NCBI GenBank assembly: GCA_900772475.1
Contig: CAAHEI010000093.1
Location: forward strand, 1-47,856
Source: Clostridia bacterium
Lineage (GTDB): Bacteria; Bacillota; Clostridia; TANB77; CAG-465
Length of the DNA: 47,856 nucleotides
Reading direction: 5' to 3'
The notes beneath the pieces were generated by a model, which did not search any database, was not told the DNA's origin, and saw only the letters and a list, made by a program, of their open reading frames with translations. Shown here piece by piece: positions 7,095 through 14,675 of this stretch (within the stretch, counting starts at the first letter, position 1; the number at the start of each line of letters is the position of its first letter). A program made the translations under genes and the position numbers.

Positions 7095-7547
7095 ATGAAC
7101 AGTAAATTTATGGAAGTAGCTTTAAAAGAGGCAAAAAAAGCATATAAACTTAATGAAGTACCTGTTGGGGCAGTAATTGTGAAGGACAATGTTATTATTT
7201 CTAAAGCATATAATTTGAGGGAAAAAAACAACTCTAGTCTCTCACATGCGGAAATTTTATGTATAAAAAAAGCTTGTAAAAAACTTGGAACATGGAGATT
7301 AGAAGGCTGTGATATGTATGTAACACTTGAACCATGTGCAATGTGTGCAGGAGCACTTACACAATCTAGAATAAACAAAGTATATATTGGAGCAAAAGAT
7401 GAAAAAAATGGATGCGTAGGATCTATTGCCAATATATTAGATATAAATACAACTCATAAAGTAAAATATGAATATCTTGAAGATACCAGAGAGTGTTCAT
7501 TAATACTCACAAATTTTTTTAAAGAGTTAAGAAAAAAGAAAAAATAG
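7095..7547 (+). CDS. tadA: tRNA-specific adenosine deaminase
   Basis: A 150-residue zinc deaminase that converts A34 of tRNA-Arg(ACG) to inosine, letting one tRNA read CGU, CGC and CGA. The cytidine-deaminase-fold motifs are complete: HAEIL with the zinc His and catalytic Glu (residues about 54-58), and PCAMCAGAL with the two zinc cysteines (about 84-92). The N-terminal EAKKAYKLNEVPVGAVIV is typical of TadA. The start is the ATG with TTTGGAGG just upstream; a longer in-frame extension would run through the cwlD terminator and is rejected. Two tRNA-Arg genes follow, one of them ACG. Confidence 0.95.
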   Translation: MNSKFMEVALKEAKKAYKLNEVPVGAVIVKDNVIISKAYNLREKNNSSLSHAEILCIKKACKKLGTWRLEGCDMYVTLEPCAMCAGALTQSRINKVYIGAKDEKNGCVGSIANILDINTTHKVKYEYLEDTRECSLILTNFFKELRKKKK

Positions 7548-7579
7548 AAGAACATTTTCTATTCTTCTATTTATATGGA

Positions 7580-7656
7580 TGGTGTTCTTGGGCAGAATCG
7601 AACTGCCGACCTTTCGCTTAGGAGGCGAACGCTCTATCCTACTGAGCTACAAGAAC
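7580..7656 (-). tRNA. tRNA-Arg (anticodon CCT)
   Basis: A complete 77-base cloverleaf on the minus strand. The acceptor GTTCTTG pairs with CAAGAAC, the discriminator is A and CCA is encoded. The anticodon stem TTCGC/GCGAA encloses loop CTCCTAA, giving CCT. The T loop is TTCGATT. It reads AGG. A likely promoter lies upstream on the minus strand (TTGAAA at 7692-7697, 16-base spacer, TATAAT at 7670-7675). Confidence 0.96.
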
Positions 7657-7716
7657 AAATATATAATATATTATATCAAATAATGTGTTTTTTTCAATAA
7701 CTTTTATCAAAAAAGA

Positions 7717-7745
7717 TTGAATTATTTAGTAAATTAATGTATAAT
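7717..7745 (+). promoter_or_regulatory. Promoter of tRNA-Arg(ACG)
   Basis: TTGAAT at 7717-7722, a 17-base spacer and TATAAT at 7740-7745 end 12 bases before the tRNA. Confidence 0.75.
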
Positions 7746-7757
7746 ACTAATATGCGT

Positions 7758-7834
7758 GTAGCTATAGCTCAACTGGATAGAGCATCTGGCTACGAACCAG
7801 AAGGTTGCAGGTTCGAGTCCTGTTAGCTGCACCA
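7758..7834 (+). tRNA. tRNA-Arg (anticodon ACG)
   Basis: A complete 77-base cloverleaf. The acceptor GTAGCTA pairs with TAGCTGC (one G-U), the discriminator is A and CCA is encoded. The anticodon stem TCTGG/CCAGA encloses loop CTACGAA, giving ACG. Its A34 is the known substrate of TadA, encoded 211 bp upstream. Confidence 0.96.
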
Positions 7835-7874
7835 ATGACGTATCTATTAGAAATAATAAATAGATAGATACAAA

Positions 7875-7908
7875 AATCAATCAGAAATAAAATCTGGTTG
7901 ATTTTTTT
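7875..7908 (+). terminator. Terminator after tRNA-Arg(ACG)
   Basis: AATCAATCAGA (7875-7885) pairs with TCTGGTTGATT (7893-7903) with one G-U, followed by a T-run. A smaller hairpin (TATCTATT/AATAGATA, 7841-7866) precedes it. Confidence 0.85.
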
Positions 7909-8077
7909 GTTGTTAAAAACTTCTATATCTGGATAATTTAAAATATATATTAAATTATATAAATTAGTTTGAATTTGTAATAAATAGTTATGTAGTTATA
8001 TAATTAAAATATGTAACAATTTTTCGAAACTTTTTCACGTTAGTTTTTCTTTTTAATATAATATACCAGGGGTGATG

Positions 8078-8527
8078 ATGTTGGGATTTACCGAAAGAGA
8101 ACTATTAGCTAGAATAATTCAATGTGAAGCAGGAGGAGAAGGTGATACTGGTATGAGAGCTGTTGCAACAGTTATAATGAATAGAGTAAATTCTGCGGAT
8201 GGAGAGTATGCAAGAGTATCTGCTGGAGGTAGTATTAGAAATGTTATATTTCAAAAAGGTCAATTTAATTGTGCAACAGAAACTTTAGGTGGTAAGTATA
8301 ATTCTCAAAATATATACAATATGAGTCCAGAAATAATACATTATGAGATAGCTGATTGGGCTCTTGCAGGAAATAGACTAAATGAGGTTGGAGATTCTCT
8401 TTGGTTTATGAATCCATATATGCCTAAATGTCCTAAAGAATTTCCATATAATGGAACAGGGATAAATCATACAAGAGTAAATAAACATTGTTTTTATAGA
8501 CCAACTTCATTATATAATGAAACATAG
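8078..8527 (+). CDS. Spore cortex-lytic cell wall hydrolase, CwlJ/SleB catalytic domain
   Basis: A 149-residue protein made almost entirely of the Hydrolase_2 catalytic domain. It has ELLARIIQCEAGGEGDTGMRAVATVIMNRV with the conserved Glu, then FQKGQFNC, DWALAGN, and DSLWFMNP ending in HCFYRP. The domain cuts muramic-lactam cortex during germination. With no signal peptide or peptidoglycan-binding domain it is like CwlJ, which is assembled in the coat from the mother cell, rather than SleB. It is followed 14 bp later by a GerQ-like gene, and CwlJ requires GerQ in Bacillus. Three starts lie in a row (GTG 8072, ATG 8075, ATG 8078); the last gives the best spacing from AGGGG. Confidence 0.88.
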   Translation: MLGFTERELLARIIQCEAGGEGDTGMRAVATVIMNRVNSADGEYARVSAGGSIRNVIFQKGQFNCATETLGGKYNSQNIYNMSPEIIHYEIADWALAGNRLNEVGDSLWFMNPYMPKCPKEFPYNGTGINHTRVNKHCFYRPTSLYNET

Positions 8528-8541
8528 AAAGGAAAATGGTT

Positions 8542-8859
8542 ATGGAAGAAAATAATAATAATATGAGTATGACTAATACACAAACTGAACCAGAAACTTT
8601 AACAAATACTGCATATACGCCAGCTTTTTTAAAAAGGTATATTGGAAGACTCGTTAGAATAGAGTTTCTAATTGGAACAACTTATTTGGAAGATAGAACT
8701 GGAATTTTACTTGAAGTAGGTGCAAGTTATGTACTACTTCGTTCTGTTCAAGATAAAAATTTATTATATTGTGATATATATTCTATAAAATTTGTAACAA
8801 TATCAGATAATACAACTACATATAATAGTGGTATTCCTGCAATGTGGGGAAATTACTAG
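8542..8859 (+). CDS. GerQ-like spore coat protein
   Basis: A 105-residue protein. After a polar Asn/Thr-rich start of about 28 residues, it has a compact domain (YIGRLVRIEFLIGTTYLEDRTGILLEVGASYVLLRS, then LLYCDIYSIKFVTI) that resembles GerQ, a coat protein cross-linked into the coat and needed for CwlJ function. It follows the CwlJ-type hydrolase closely and is probably in the same operon. The ATG at 8542 has better spacing from AAAGGA than the one at 8536. The GerQ link rests on partial pattern similarity plus context, so it is moderate. Confidence 0.6.
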   Translation: MEENNNNMSMTNTQTEPETLTNTAYTPAFLKRYIGRLVRIEFLIGTTYLEDRTGILLEVGASYVLLRSVQDKNLLYCDIYSIKFVTISDNTTTYNSGIPAMWGNY

Positions 8860-8866
8860 AAAATAG

Positions 8867-8895
8867 TTTACATTTAAATATATTTATGATATAAT
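8867..8895 (+). promoter_or_regulatory. Sigma-A-type promoter for the 8923 gene
   Basis: TTTACA at 8867-8872, a 17-base spacer and TATAAT at 8890-8895. Confidence 0.75.
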
Positions 8896-8922
8896 AGTCT
8901 ACATAAAATAAAGGTGAGATAA

Positions 8923-9255
8923 ATGAAGAAATTAAATGTAGTAATAGTTACAGTAATATTAGCATTATGTTGTAATACAATATTTGCATCTACAACATTA
9001 TATAGTACGTTAGAAAAAAATGAAGAAACAACCCAAATGTTAAATATTCCATCCCCTCTTAGTGTGTTTAGTGCATCTTTTGGCTTTTTTGGAACGTTTA
9101 TAAAAGGGTTTGCAATTGTTATATTATTTTATCTATTTGCAACTTTACTTTGTAGATGTATAATAAATTCAACTCAAAGTTTAAAAACGTATATTTCCCA
9201 CAAAAGACTTGGAAAAGTTATGGATAGAATGTATAAGTATAAAAGAGAGGTTTAA
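8923..9255 (+). CDS. Small membrane protein with signal peptide, unknown
   Basis: A 110-residue protein. Residues 1-22 look like a signal peptide (MKKLNVVIVTVILALCCNTIFAS). A polar stretch follows, then a hydrophobic segment at about residues 50-82 (FFGTFIKGFAIVILFYLFATLLCRCI), and a basic C-terminal tail (YISHKRLGKVMDRMYKYKREV). The ribosome site is AAAGGTGA. It has its own promoter and a terminator. I do not recognise a family. Its place after cortex-hydrolysis genes does not by itself show a sporulation role. Confidence 0.75.
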   Translation: MKKLNVVIVTVILALCCNTIFASTTLYSTLEKNEETTQMLNIPSPLSVFSASFGFFGTFIKGFAIVILFYLFATLLCRCIINSTQSLKTYISHKRLGKVMDRMYKYKREV

Positions 9256-9266
9256 GACTCTCTTTT
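9241..9266. terminator. Bidirectional terminator
   Basis: AAAAGAGAG (9241-9249) pairs perfectly with CTCTCTTTT (9258-9266) around an 8-base loop. It serves both convergent genes, whose ends overlap by four bases. Confidence 0.8.
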
Positions 9267-9446
9267 ATCATTAATAGGTATAAATAATTTACATTTACAT
9301 ATACCTTCTTTTATAAATTCATCACATGGACAAAGTGTCGTATCATCTTCTTTTAATCTACATGGACAATGTCCATTTTTTCTTTCAATTCCTTGCATAA
9401 TTTTTTTTACATATTCAATATCTTTATTAAGTCTATAACCTTTCAT
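9252..9446 (-). CDS. Ferredoxin-thioredoxin reductase catalytic-subunit-like small protein
   Basis: A 64-residue protein with the ordered cysteines of the FTR beta chain: CPC at about residues 27-29, CPC after DDTTL, then CKCKLF. In the plant-type enzyme these bind a 4Fe-4S cluster and form a redox-active disulfide that passes electrons from ferredoxin to thioredoxin. Short stand-alone versions are common in anaerobes. The start is the ATG with AGGAGG just upstream; a longer frame (six extra residues) runs through that ribosome site. No partner subunit is in the window, so the physiological target is unknown. Confidence 0.78.
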   Translation of the reverse strand: MKGYRLNKDIEYVKKIMQGIERKNGHCPCRLKEDDTTLCPCDEFIKEGICKCKLFIPINDKRES

Positions 9447-9489
9447 ATTGCCTCCTATTTTCATACTATATGGTATGAAGTTTAATATA

Positions 9490-9720
9490 TTTATATTCTA
9501 ATATACTTAAATTAAAACTGTCTTCAAGTTGTTCATTAAGCCTATCCATTTCATATTTACATTCTAAAATATTTAAATTAAAACTAGTGCCATATATTAC
9601 TGGTTTTGCTAAATCGTGTGTACTTTACATTCTAATATACTTAAATTAAAACGAAAAATTGTCACTTTCGGGAGATGTAACAATTAAATGCTTTACATTC
9701 TAATATACTTAAATTAAAAC
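9490..9720 (-). CRISPR. Small orphan CRISPR array, type I-B-like repeat, four repeats
   Basis: Four 29-base repeats (9490-9518, 9556-9584, 9624-9652, 9692-9720) are separated by unrelated spacers of 37, 39 and 39 bases. Read on the minus strand the repeat begins GTTTTAATTTAAG and ends TTAGAATGTAAA. That resembles the Clostridioides type I-B repeat as I remember it (GTTTTA start, GGAATGTAAAT end). The two right-hand repeats are identical. The repeat at 9490 has one change and that at 9556 has two. Decayed repeats mark the trailer end, so the leader should be on the right. No cas gene is in the window, so processing would depend on a locus elsewhere. Confidence 0.88.
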
Positions 9721-10021
9721 TGGTATACTTGAAAAGCTAGAGCTATGTAAATAAAATAGTTAAAATCTGTCGATGGTATAAAAATAAAGCAAAATGTTAA
9801 TCATTATATAAAAGTATCCATTTCATACAATAGACAGAATGGTTAAATATTAAGGTTTGTACAAGTTTTTTCCTTATCTGTCGTAGTACTATATTTTTAA
9901 CATTATTTAAGGTAGACAGATATTATAGTATTGTGTATGACTATTATATAATAAATTTTAATATAAGTAAAGAATAATAGCATGTAATATTTCATATATT
10001 TTAATTAAACGGGTGAAGTTT
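9721..10021. other. Probable CRISPR leader and spmA upstream region, noncoding
   Basis: About 300 AT-rich bases with no reading frame. As the right flank of the minus-strand array it is the expected leader. It contains several CTGTC/GACAG motifs, including an exact 8-bp inverted pair TATCTGTC (9875-9882) and GACAGATA (9915-9922). It also has a 13-base match (9815-9827) to the left spacer. The last part must hold the spmA promoter; I could not assign a sporulation sigma factor. Confidence 0.45.
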
Positions 10022-10594
10022 ATGTCTAAAATATGGAGTGCAATGCTTTGTATAAGTATAGTAATTGCAGTATTTTTTGGTAATCCGGATTCCGTTATAT
10101 CAAGTATAATGGATAGCGGGAAAAGTGCAGTTGAAAATGTTATAACATTAATTGGTATGATGTGTTTTTGGAGTGGAATATTTAATATTTTTGAGAAAAC
10201 TAGTGTAATAAAGAAACTATCTAAAATTTTTAGTAAAACAGTAGGTTTTTTGTTTAGCAAAAATAATCTGAGTGATGCTTCAAAAGAATATATGTGTATG
10301 AATATGACTACAAATATAATTGGCGTAGGAAATGCTGCTACAGTAAATGGTATAAAAGCAATAAAATCATTACATGAAGATAATAATAAAAATGATATTC
10401 CAAGTAATAATATGACAACATTTGTACTTTTAAATACAGCATCCTTGCAGCTTATCCCAAGCAGTATGATTGCTTTGAGAGCTATGTATGGCTCAAGTAG
10501 TCCAAGTTCAATTGTTATACCTATATGGATTGTTACAGGTCTTTCGCTTATAGCTGGTATTATTTCAATAAAAATATTAAACAAAAGGATGTAA
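10022..10594 (+). CDS. spmA: Spore maturation protein A
   Basis: A 190-residue multi-pass membrane protein of the nucleoside-recognition (Gate) family. It starts MSKIWSAMLCISIVIAVFFGNPDSV, then has VENVITLIGMMCFWSGIFNIFEKTSV and the conserved MNMTTNIIGVGNAATVNGIKAI, with LLNTASLQLIPSSMIALR near the end; these are hallmarks of SpmA. With SpmB it is needed for normal spore core dehydration and heat resistance in Bacillus and Clostridium. The ATG at 10022 is preceded by GGGTGA; the upstream GTG overlaps that ribosome site and is rejected. It is followed 8 bp later by spmB. Confidence 0.93.
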   Translation: MSKIWSAMLCISIVIAVFFGNPDSVISSIMDSGKSAVENVITLIGMMCFWSGIFNIFEKTSVIKKLSKIFSKTVGFLFSKNNLSDASKEYMCMNMTTNIIGVGNAATVNGIKAIKSLHEDNNKNDIPSNNMTTFVLLNTASLQLIPSSMIALRAMYGSSSPSSIVIPIWIVTGLSLIAGIISIKILNKRM

Positions 10595-10602
10595 GGTGAT
10601 AT

Positions 10603-11127
10603 ATGTTAAATTATATAATAATGTGTATAGTTCCGCTTATGATACTTTTTATTATTGTTATAGCTGCGAAGGAAAAAAAGGATATTTTTAAACTATTCAT
10701 TGAGGGGGCACTAGATGGACTAAAAGTAGTATACAATATTTTTCCCTATATTCTTGCAATAACAATATCTATTGGTCTTTTAAAAAGTACTGGTGCTTTA
10801 GATGTCATTTTATATCCTTTTAAACCTCTTCTAGTAAAGTTTGGAATTCCAGAAGATATTATTCCTCTATGTATAATGAGACCACTATCAGGAGGAGCCT
10901 CTATGTCTGTTGTTATGGAAATATTTAAAACTTCTAGTGCTGATTCTATATCAGGTAAAATGGCGTCAGTTATAATGGGGGCAACAGAAACTACTTTGTA
11001 TACAATTACAATATTATTTGGGGCTGTTCATTTAAAAAAGATAAGAGGAGTCTTGATTGCAGGACTTATTGCTGATTTTGTTGCAATTGTTTCGTCTATA
11101 GTTCTTGTAAATCTTAATCTTCTTTAG
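10603..11127 (+). CDS. spmB: Spore maturation protein B
   Basis: A 174-residue membrane protein of the same Gate family as SpmA. It has GALDGLKVVYNIFPYILAITISIGLLKSTGALD, the conserved ICIMRPLSGGASM-like block (here LCIMRPLSGGASMSVV), and GATETTLYTITILFGAVHLKKIRG. The ribosome site AAGGTGAT sits in the short gap after spmA, so the pair forms one operon. The pair probably moves a small solute or ion across the forespore or mother-cell membrane; the substrate is not established. Confidence 0.93.
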   Translation: MLNYIIMCIVPLMILFIIVIAAKEKKDIFKLFIEGALDGLKVVYNIFPYILAITISIGLLKSTGALDVILYPFKPLLVKFGIPEDIIPLCIMRPLSGGASMSVVMEIFKTSSADSISGKMASVIMGATETTLYTITILFGAVHLKKIRGVLIAGLIADFVAIVSSIVLVNLNLL

Positions 11128-11162
11128 TATAAATTATAAATTATTATATCAAATTTTAAAAG

Positions 11163-11191
11163 TTGACATAAAGCAATAAAAATGATATAAT
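11163..11191 (+). promoter_or_regulatory. Perfect consensus promoter for the 11255 gene
   Basis: TTGACA at 11163-11168, a 17-base spacer and TATAAT at 11186-11191, an exact sigma-A consensus. Confidence 0.85.
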
Positions 11192-11254
11192 ATCAATAGG
11201 TCGGATAGTAGTTTATATATTAAATTTAATTATATTTGTAAAGGAGAGTTACGT

Positions 11255-11941
11255 ATGTATGTAACAAAAACATTGGAAAATAAAAATTTGAGAATTTATT
11301 TTGTTGAAGGAATAAAAGACTTTAAAACGGAAGTCTATTATAACCAGACAAGAGATACTTATCATAGGAAGAGAGTGTATGCTTCAGGTTCTAAGGCTCC
11401 TCAAAAAAAGAATTCACAAGAGATATTTAAAAACAGTAATAACAGTAAAGTAATTATTGTTGTAGAGGAGGAAACAAACAAGGTAAAAAAATATACTGTA
11501 TATATTGAATACAGCGTAGAAATTGAAAAAATTTCATTTTTGCCTAATAAGGTTATTACACAGGAAGTTATTGATTATATCAACAAAGTAATTGAAGATG
11601 AAAATGTGTATAATCAGAAGATTAAGGAGTATAATGCTTTACCTAAATGTGTTCAGGATTGTATACCCTATGAAGATATTGGATATTTTGAAGAAGCTAT
11701 TTATAACGCGTCAAAATATAACAGAAATGTATATCGCATCGACTGTTTAGAACCAATTCTTCAAACGAGCTTGGTTAAAGGTTGGTTACGCAAAATGGAT
11801 ATTAATACATTATGCAAAGATCAGAAAACATTAGATCTTTTCGCAATATATGTTGCAAAAAGGTTGCTTGACTTTCTTCCAGAAATTGAAAAAGATATCT
11901 TCCAAAAAAGAATTCTCAATATTGAAAAAGCGTATGCTTAA
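11255..11941 (+). CDS. Unrecognised soluble protein, 228 residues
   Basis: It starts at an ATG with an AAAGGAGAG site. I see no signal peptide or membrane segment. The N-terminal half (about 1-100) is beta-rich in appearance, with VIIVVEEETNKVKKYTVYIEYSVEIEKISFLP. The C-terminal half is helical and carries three cysteines near LPKCVQDCIPYE and YRIDCLEP. A Lys-rich stretch SKAPQKKNSQ lies at about 47-56. It is a single-gene unit, with a perfect promoter and a strong terminator, between spmAB and mutS. Some codons (CGC, ATC, GAC, GCG) are richer in G and C than neighbouring genes, which may hint at transfer. No function can be given. Confidence 0.8.
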   Translation: MYVTKTLENKNLRIYFVEGIKDFKTEVYYNQTRDTYHRKRVYASGSKAPQKKNSQEIFKNSNNSKVIIVVEEETNKVKKYTVYIEYSVEIEKISFLPNKVITQEVIDYINKVIEDENVYNQKIKEYNALPKCVQDCIPYEDIGYFEEAIYNASKYNRNVYRIDCLEPILQTSLVKGWLRKMDINTLCKDQKTLDLFAIYVAKRLLDFLPEIEKDIFQKRILNIEKAYA

Positions 11942-11946
11942 GTATG

Positions 11947-11980
11947 GAAGTGAGTGGTTAAAACTACTCACTTCTTTTTT
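11947..11980 (+). terminator. Terminator after the 11255 gene
   Basis: GAAGTGAGT (11947-11955) pairs with ACTCACTTC (11966-11974) and is followed by TTTTTT. Confidence 0.9.
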
Positions 11981-12000
11981 CATTCATTTCGACAAATTTC

Positions 12001-12029
12001 TTGTATTTGAATATATTTTTTGATATAAT
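12001..12029 (+). promoter_or_regulatory. Promoter for mutS
   Basis: TTGTAT at 12001-12006, a 17-base spacer and TATAAT at 12024-12029. It probably drives mutS and the closely spaced genes after it. Confidence 0.7.
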
Positions 12030-12064
12030 AACTGTGGAAAATTGTAAACAAAGTGGAGGTTAAT

Positions 12065-14662
12065 ATGGCAGAAGTAACACCTATGATGAAACAGTATTTA
12101 GAACTAAGAGATAAATATAAAGATTGTATTTTGTTTTATAGATTAGGAGATTTCTATGAGCTTTTTTATGATCAAGCAGAATTATGTAGTAGAGAATTAG
12201 AGCTTACTTTAACAGGTAAAGATTGTGGACAAGAACAAAGAGCCCCGATGTGTGGTATACCTTTTCATGCAATAAATACATATATACCTAAAATGGTTGA
12301 AAAAGGATATAAAGTGGCAATTTGTGAACAAGTAGAGGACCCCAAAAATGCAAAAGGACTTGTAAAAAGAGATGTTGTAAAAATTATAACACCAGGGACA
12401 ATAACAGATAGTACAATGTTAGATGAAAAAAAGAACAATTATATTGCATCAATTATAAAAGAAAAAAGTAACATAGCTTTTTCTTTTTGTGATATATCTA
12501 CAGGTGAATTTAAAGTTACAAGTTTTAATGGCATAGATAGTGATATAAAACTTATAAATGAGATATCAAGAGTTTTGCCATCTGAAATTATAATTCATGA
12601 TAGTATTAAAAAGGATGTTTCTCTCGTAAGTCAGATAACTAAATTATTTGATTTATATATGTCATATAGCAATAATATATCAAATACAACTGTATATGAT
12701 AATGCAAGTATAAATAATAACTTAGATGAGATAGAAAAAAATTGTGCTAATTTACTTTTAAACTATATTGATGAAACTCAAAAAACAAATACTGATCAAA
12801 TAAATAATATTGAAAAATATAGTACAGAAATATTTATGCAGCTTGATTCTTCAACAAGAAGAAATCTTGAAATATTAGAATCTAATAGAGAAAAAACTAA
12901 GAAAGGAAGTCTTCTTTGGGTGCTTGACAATACAACAACAGCTATGGGAGGAAGAAGACTTAGAAGTTGGATTGAGGCTCCTTTGCTAAATTATGATGAA
13001 ATTATAAAAAGACAAAATGCAGTTGAAACTTTAATACAAAACAAAATGTTAATGGACGAACTTATTGAAAACTTAAAATCAGTTTACGATATGGAAAGAC
13101 TTATATCAAAAATAGTTAGTTCATCTGCTAATGCAAGAGAATTAGTATCTTTAAAAACATCTCTTGAAAAATTACCTAAAATTAAGAATATATTAAAAAA
13201 TATTATAAATACTAATAATGATACATATATGAATGAGTTATATAGAGAATTTAATACATTACAAAATATATATACTTTAATTAATAATTCTATTGTAGAT
13301 GATCCGCCTATCTCAATTAAAGAAGGTGGGATAATTAAAAGTGGGTACAATGAACAAATTGATGAGTACAGAAATGCTTCAAAAGATGGAAAAAAATGGC
13401 TTATGGAACTTGAGGCTAAAGAAAAAGAATTAACGGGAATTAAAGGAAAATGGCTTAGAATAGGATATAATAGGGTGTTTGGATATTATATAGAGGTCAC
13501 AAATTCATATAAAAATATGGTGCCGGAAGATAGATATATTAGGAAGCAGACACTTGCTGGTGCTGAAAGGTATGTAACAGATGAACTAAAAAAAATAGAA
13601 GAAAAAATACTTGGTGCAGAGGAAAAATTAATTGATTTAGAGTATGAAGTGTTTTGTAATATACGTAATGAAATAGCAAAAGAAGTTATTGATATACAAA
13701 GATCTGCAAGAGTTGTATCTATTTTAGATGTTTTATGTTCTTTTGCAACAGTTGCAATTAATTATAATTATACGAAGCCAAACATATTAAAATCAGGAGA
13801 AATAAGAATTAAAGAGGGAAGGCATCCAGTAGTTGAAAAATCTTTGAAATCCGATTCTTTTATTCCAAATGATACATATTTAAACAACGATGAGGATAGA
13901 TTTTTAATAATAACAGGACCAAATATGGCAGGTAAATCAACATATATGAGGCAGGTTGCTCTTATTACGTATATGGCACAAATTGGCTCTTTTGTACCAG
14001 CAACAAATGCTGATATAAGTATTGTTGATAGAATTTTTACAAGAATTGGAGCATCAGATGATTTAGCTATGGGAGAATCTACATTTATGGTTGAAATGCA
14101 AGAACTTTCAAATATTCTTACAAATGCTACAAAAAATAGCCTTATTATTCTTGATGAAATAGGAAGAGGAACTTCAACATATGATGGACTTTCAATTGCA
14201 TGGGCAACTGTAGAATATATAGCAAATAAGGAAAAAATTGGAGCTAAAACTTTGTTTGCAACTCATTACCATGAATTAATTGATATTGAAAATCAAGTTG
14301 AAGGTGTAAAAAACTATTCAGTTGCAGTTAAAGAAAAAGGTGACGATGTAATCTTTTTAAGAAAAATCGTTCCAGGTGGAACAGATGAATCTTATGGTAT
14401 ATATGTTGCTAAACTTGCAGGAGTTTCTAAATCTGTTATATCACGAGCAAAACAATTATTAAGAGAACTAGAAGACGTAGATTTGGCAAAGAAAAGTATA
14501 AATAATAGAAAGAAAAAAATTACGACAGAGGAAATACAGGTTGATATGTTTAATTACAAAATGGCTGAAATTACAAAGATATTGGAGAAAACTAATTTAG
14601 ATGAATTATCTCCAAAAGATGCTTTAGACGTTTTGTATAGATTAAAAGAAAAATTAAACTAA
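12065..14662 (+). CDS. mutS: DNA mismatch repair protein MutS
   Basis: An 865-residue mismatch sensor. The N-terminal domain has GDFYELF with the Phe-x-Glu pair that contacts the mismatch (about residues 33-39). The connector, lever and clamp domains follow (STRRNLEIL, GSLLWVLDNTTTAMGGRRLR). The C-terminal ATPase has Walker A TGPNMAGKST, Walker B LIILDEIGRGTSTYDG and the HYHEL switch. Length is normal. The start is the ATG with TGGAGG six bases upstream; the GTG four codons earlier overlaps that site. It heads a tight run with a phospholipase-like gene, mutL and miaA. Confidence 0.98.
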   Translation: MAEVTPMMKQYLELRDKYKDCILFYRLGDFYELFYDQAELCSRELELTLTGKDCGQEQRAPMCGIPFHAINTYIPKMVEKGYKVAICEQVEDPKNAKGLVKRDVVKIITPGTITDSTMLDEKKNNYIASIIKEKSNIAFSFCDISTGEFKVTSFNGIDSDIKLINEISRVLPSEIIIHDSIKKDVSLVSQITKLFDLYMSYSNNISNTTVYDNASINNNLDEIEKNCANLLLNYIDETQKTNTDQINNIEKYSTEIFMQLDSSTRRNLEILESNREKTKKGSLLWVLDNTTTAMGGRRLRSWIEAPLLNYDEIIKRQNAVETLIQNKMLMDELIENLKSVYDMERLISKIVSSSANARELVSLKTSLEKLPKIKNILKNIINTNNDTYMNELYREFNTLQNIYTLINNSIVDDPPISIKEGGIIKSGYNEQIDEYRNASKDGKKWLMELEAKEKELTGIKGKWLRIGYNRVFGYYIEVTNSYKNMVPEDRYIRKQTLAGAERYVTDELKKIEEKILGAEEKLIDLEYEVFCNIRNEIAKEVIDIQRSARVVSILDVLCSFATVAINYNYTKPNILKSGEIRIKEGRHPVVEKSLKSDSFIPNDTYLNNDEDRFLIITGPNMAGKSTYMRQVALITYMAQIGSFVPATNADISIVDRIFTRIGASDDLAMGESTFMVEMQELSNILTNATKNSLIILDEIGRGTSTYDGLSIAWATVEYIANKEKIGAKTLFATHYHELIDIENQVEGVKNYSVAVKEKGDDVIFLRKIVPGGTDESYGIYVAKLAGVSKSVISRAKQLLRELEDVDLAKKSINNRKKKITTEEIQVDMFNYKMAEITKILEKTNLDELSPKDALDVLYRLKEKLN

Positions 14663-14675
14663 GGAGGAAAATAAA

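Noticed and set aside
9958..10584. Long minus-strand frame opposite spmA
   Set aside because: spmA is unmistakable on the plus strand; the antisense frame is hydrophobic only because it mirrors it.
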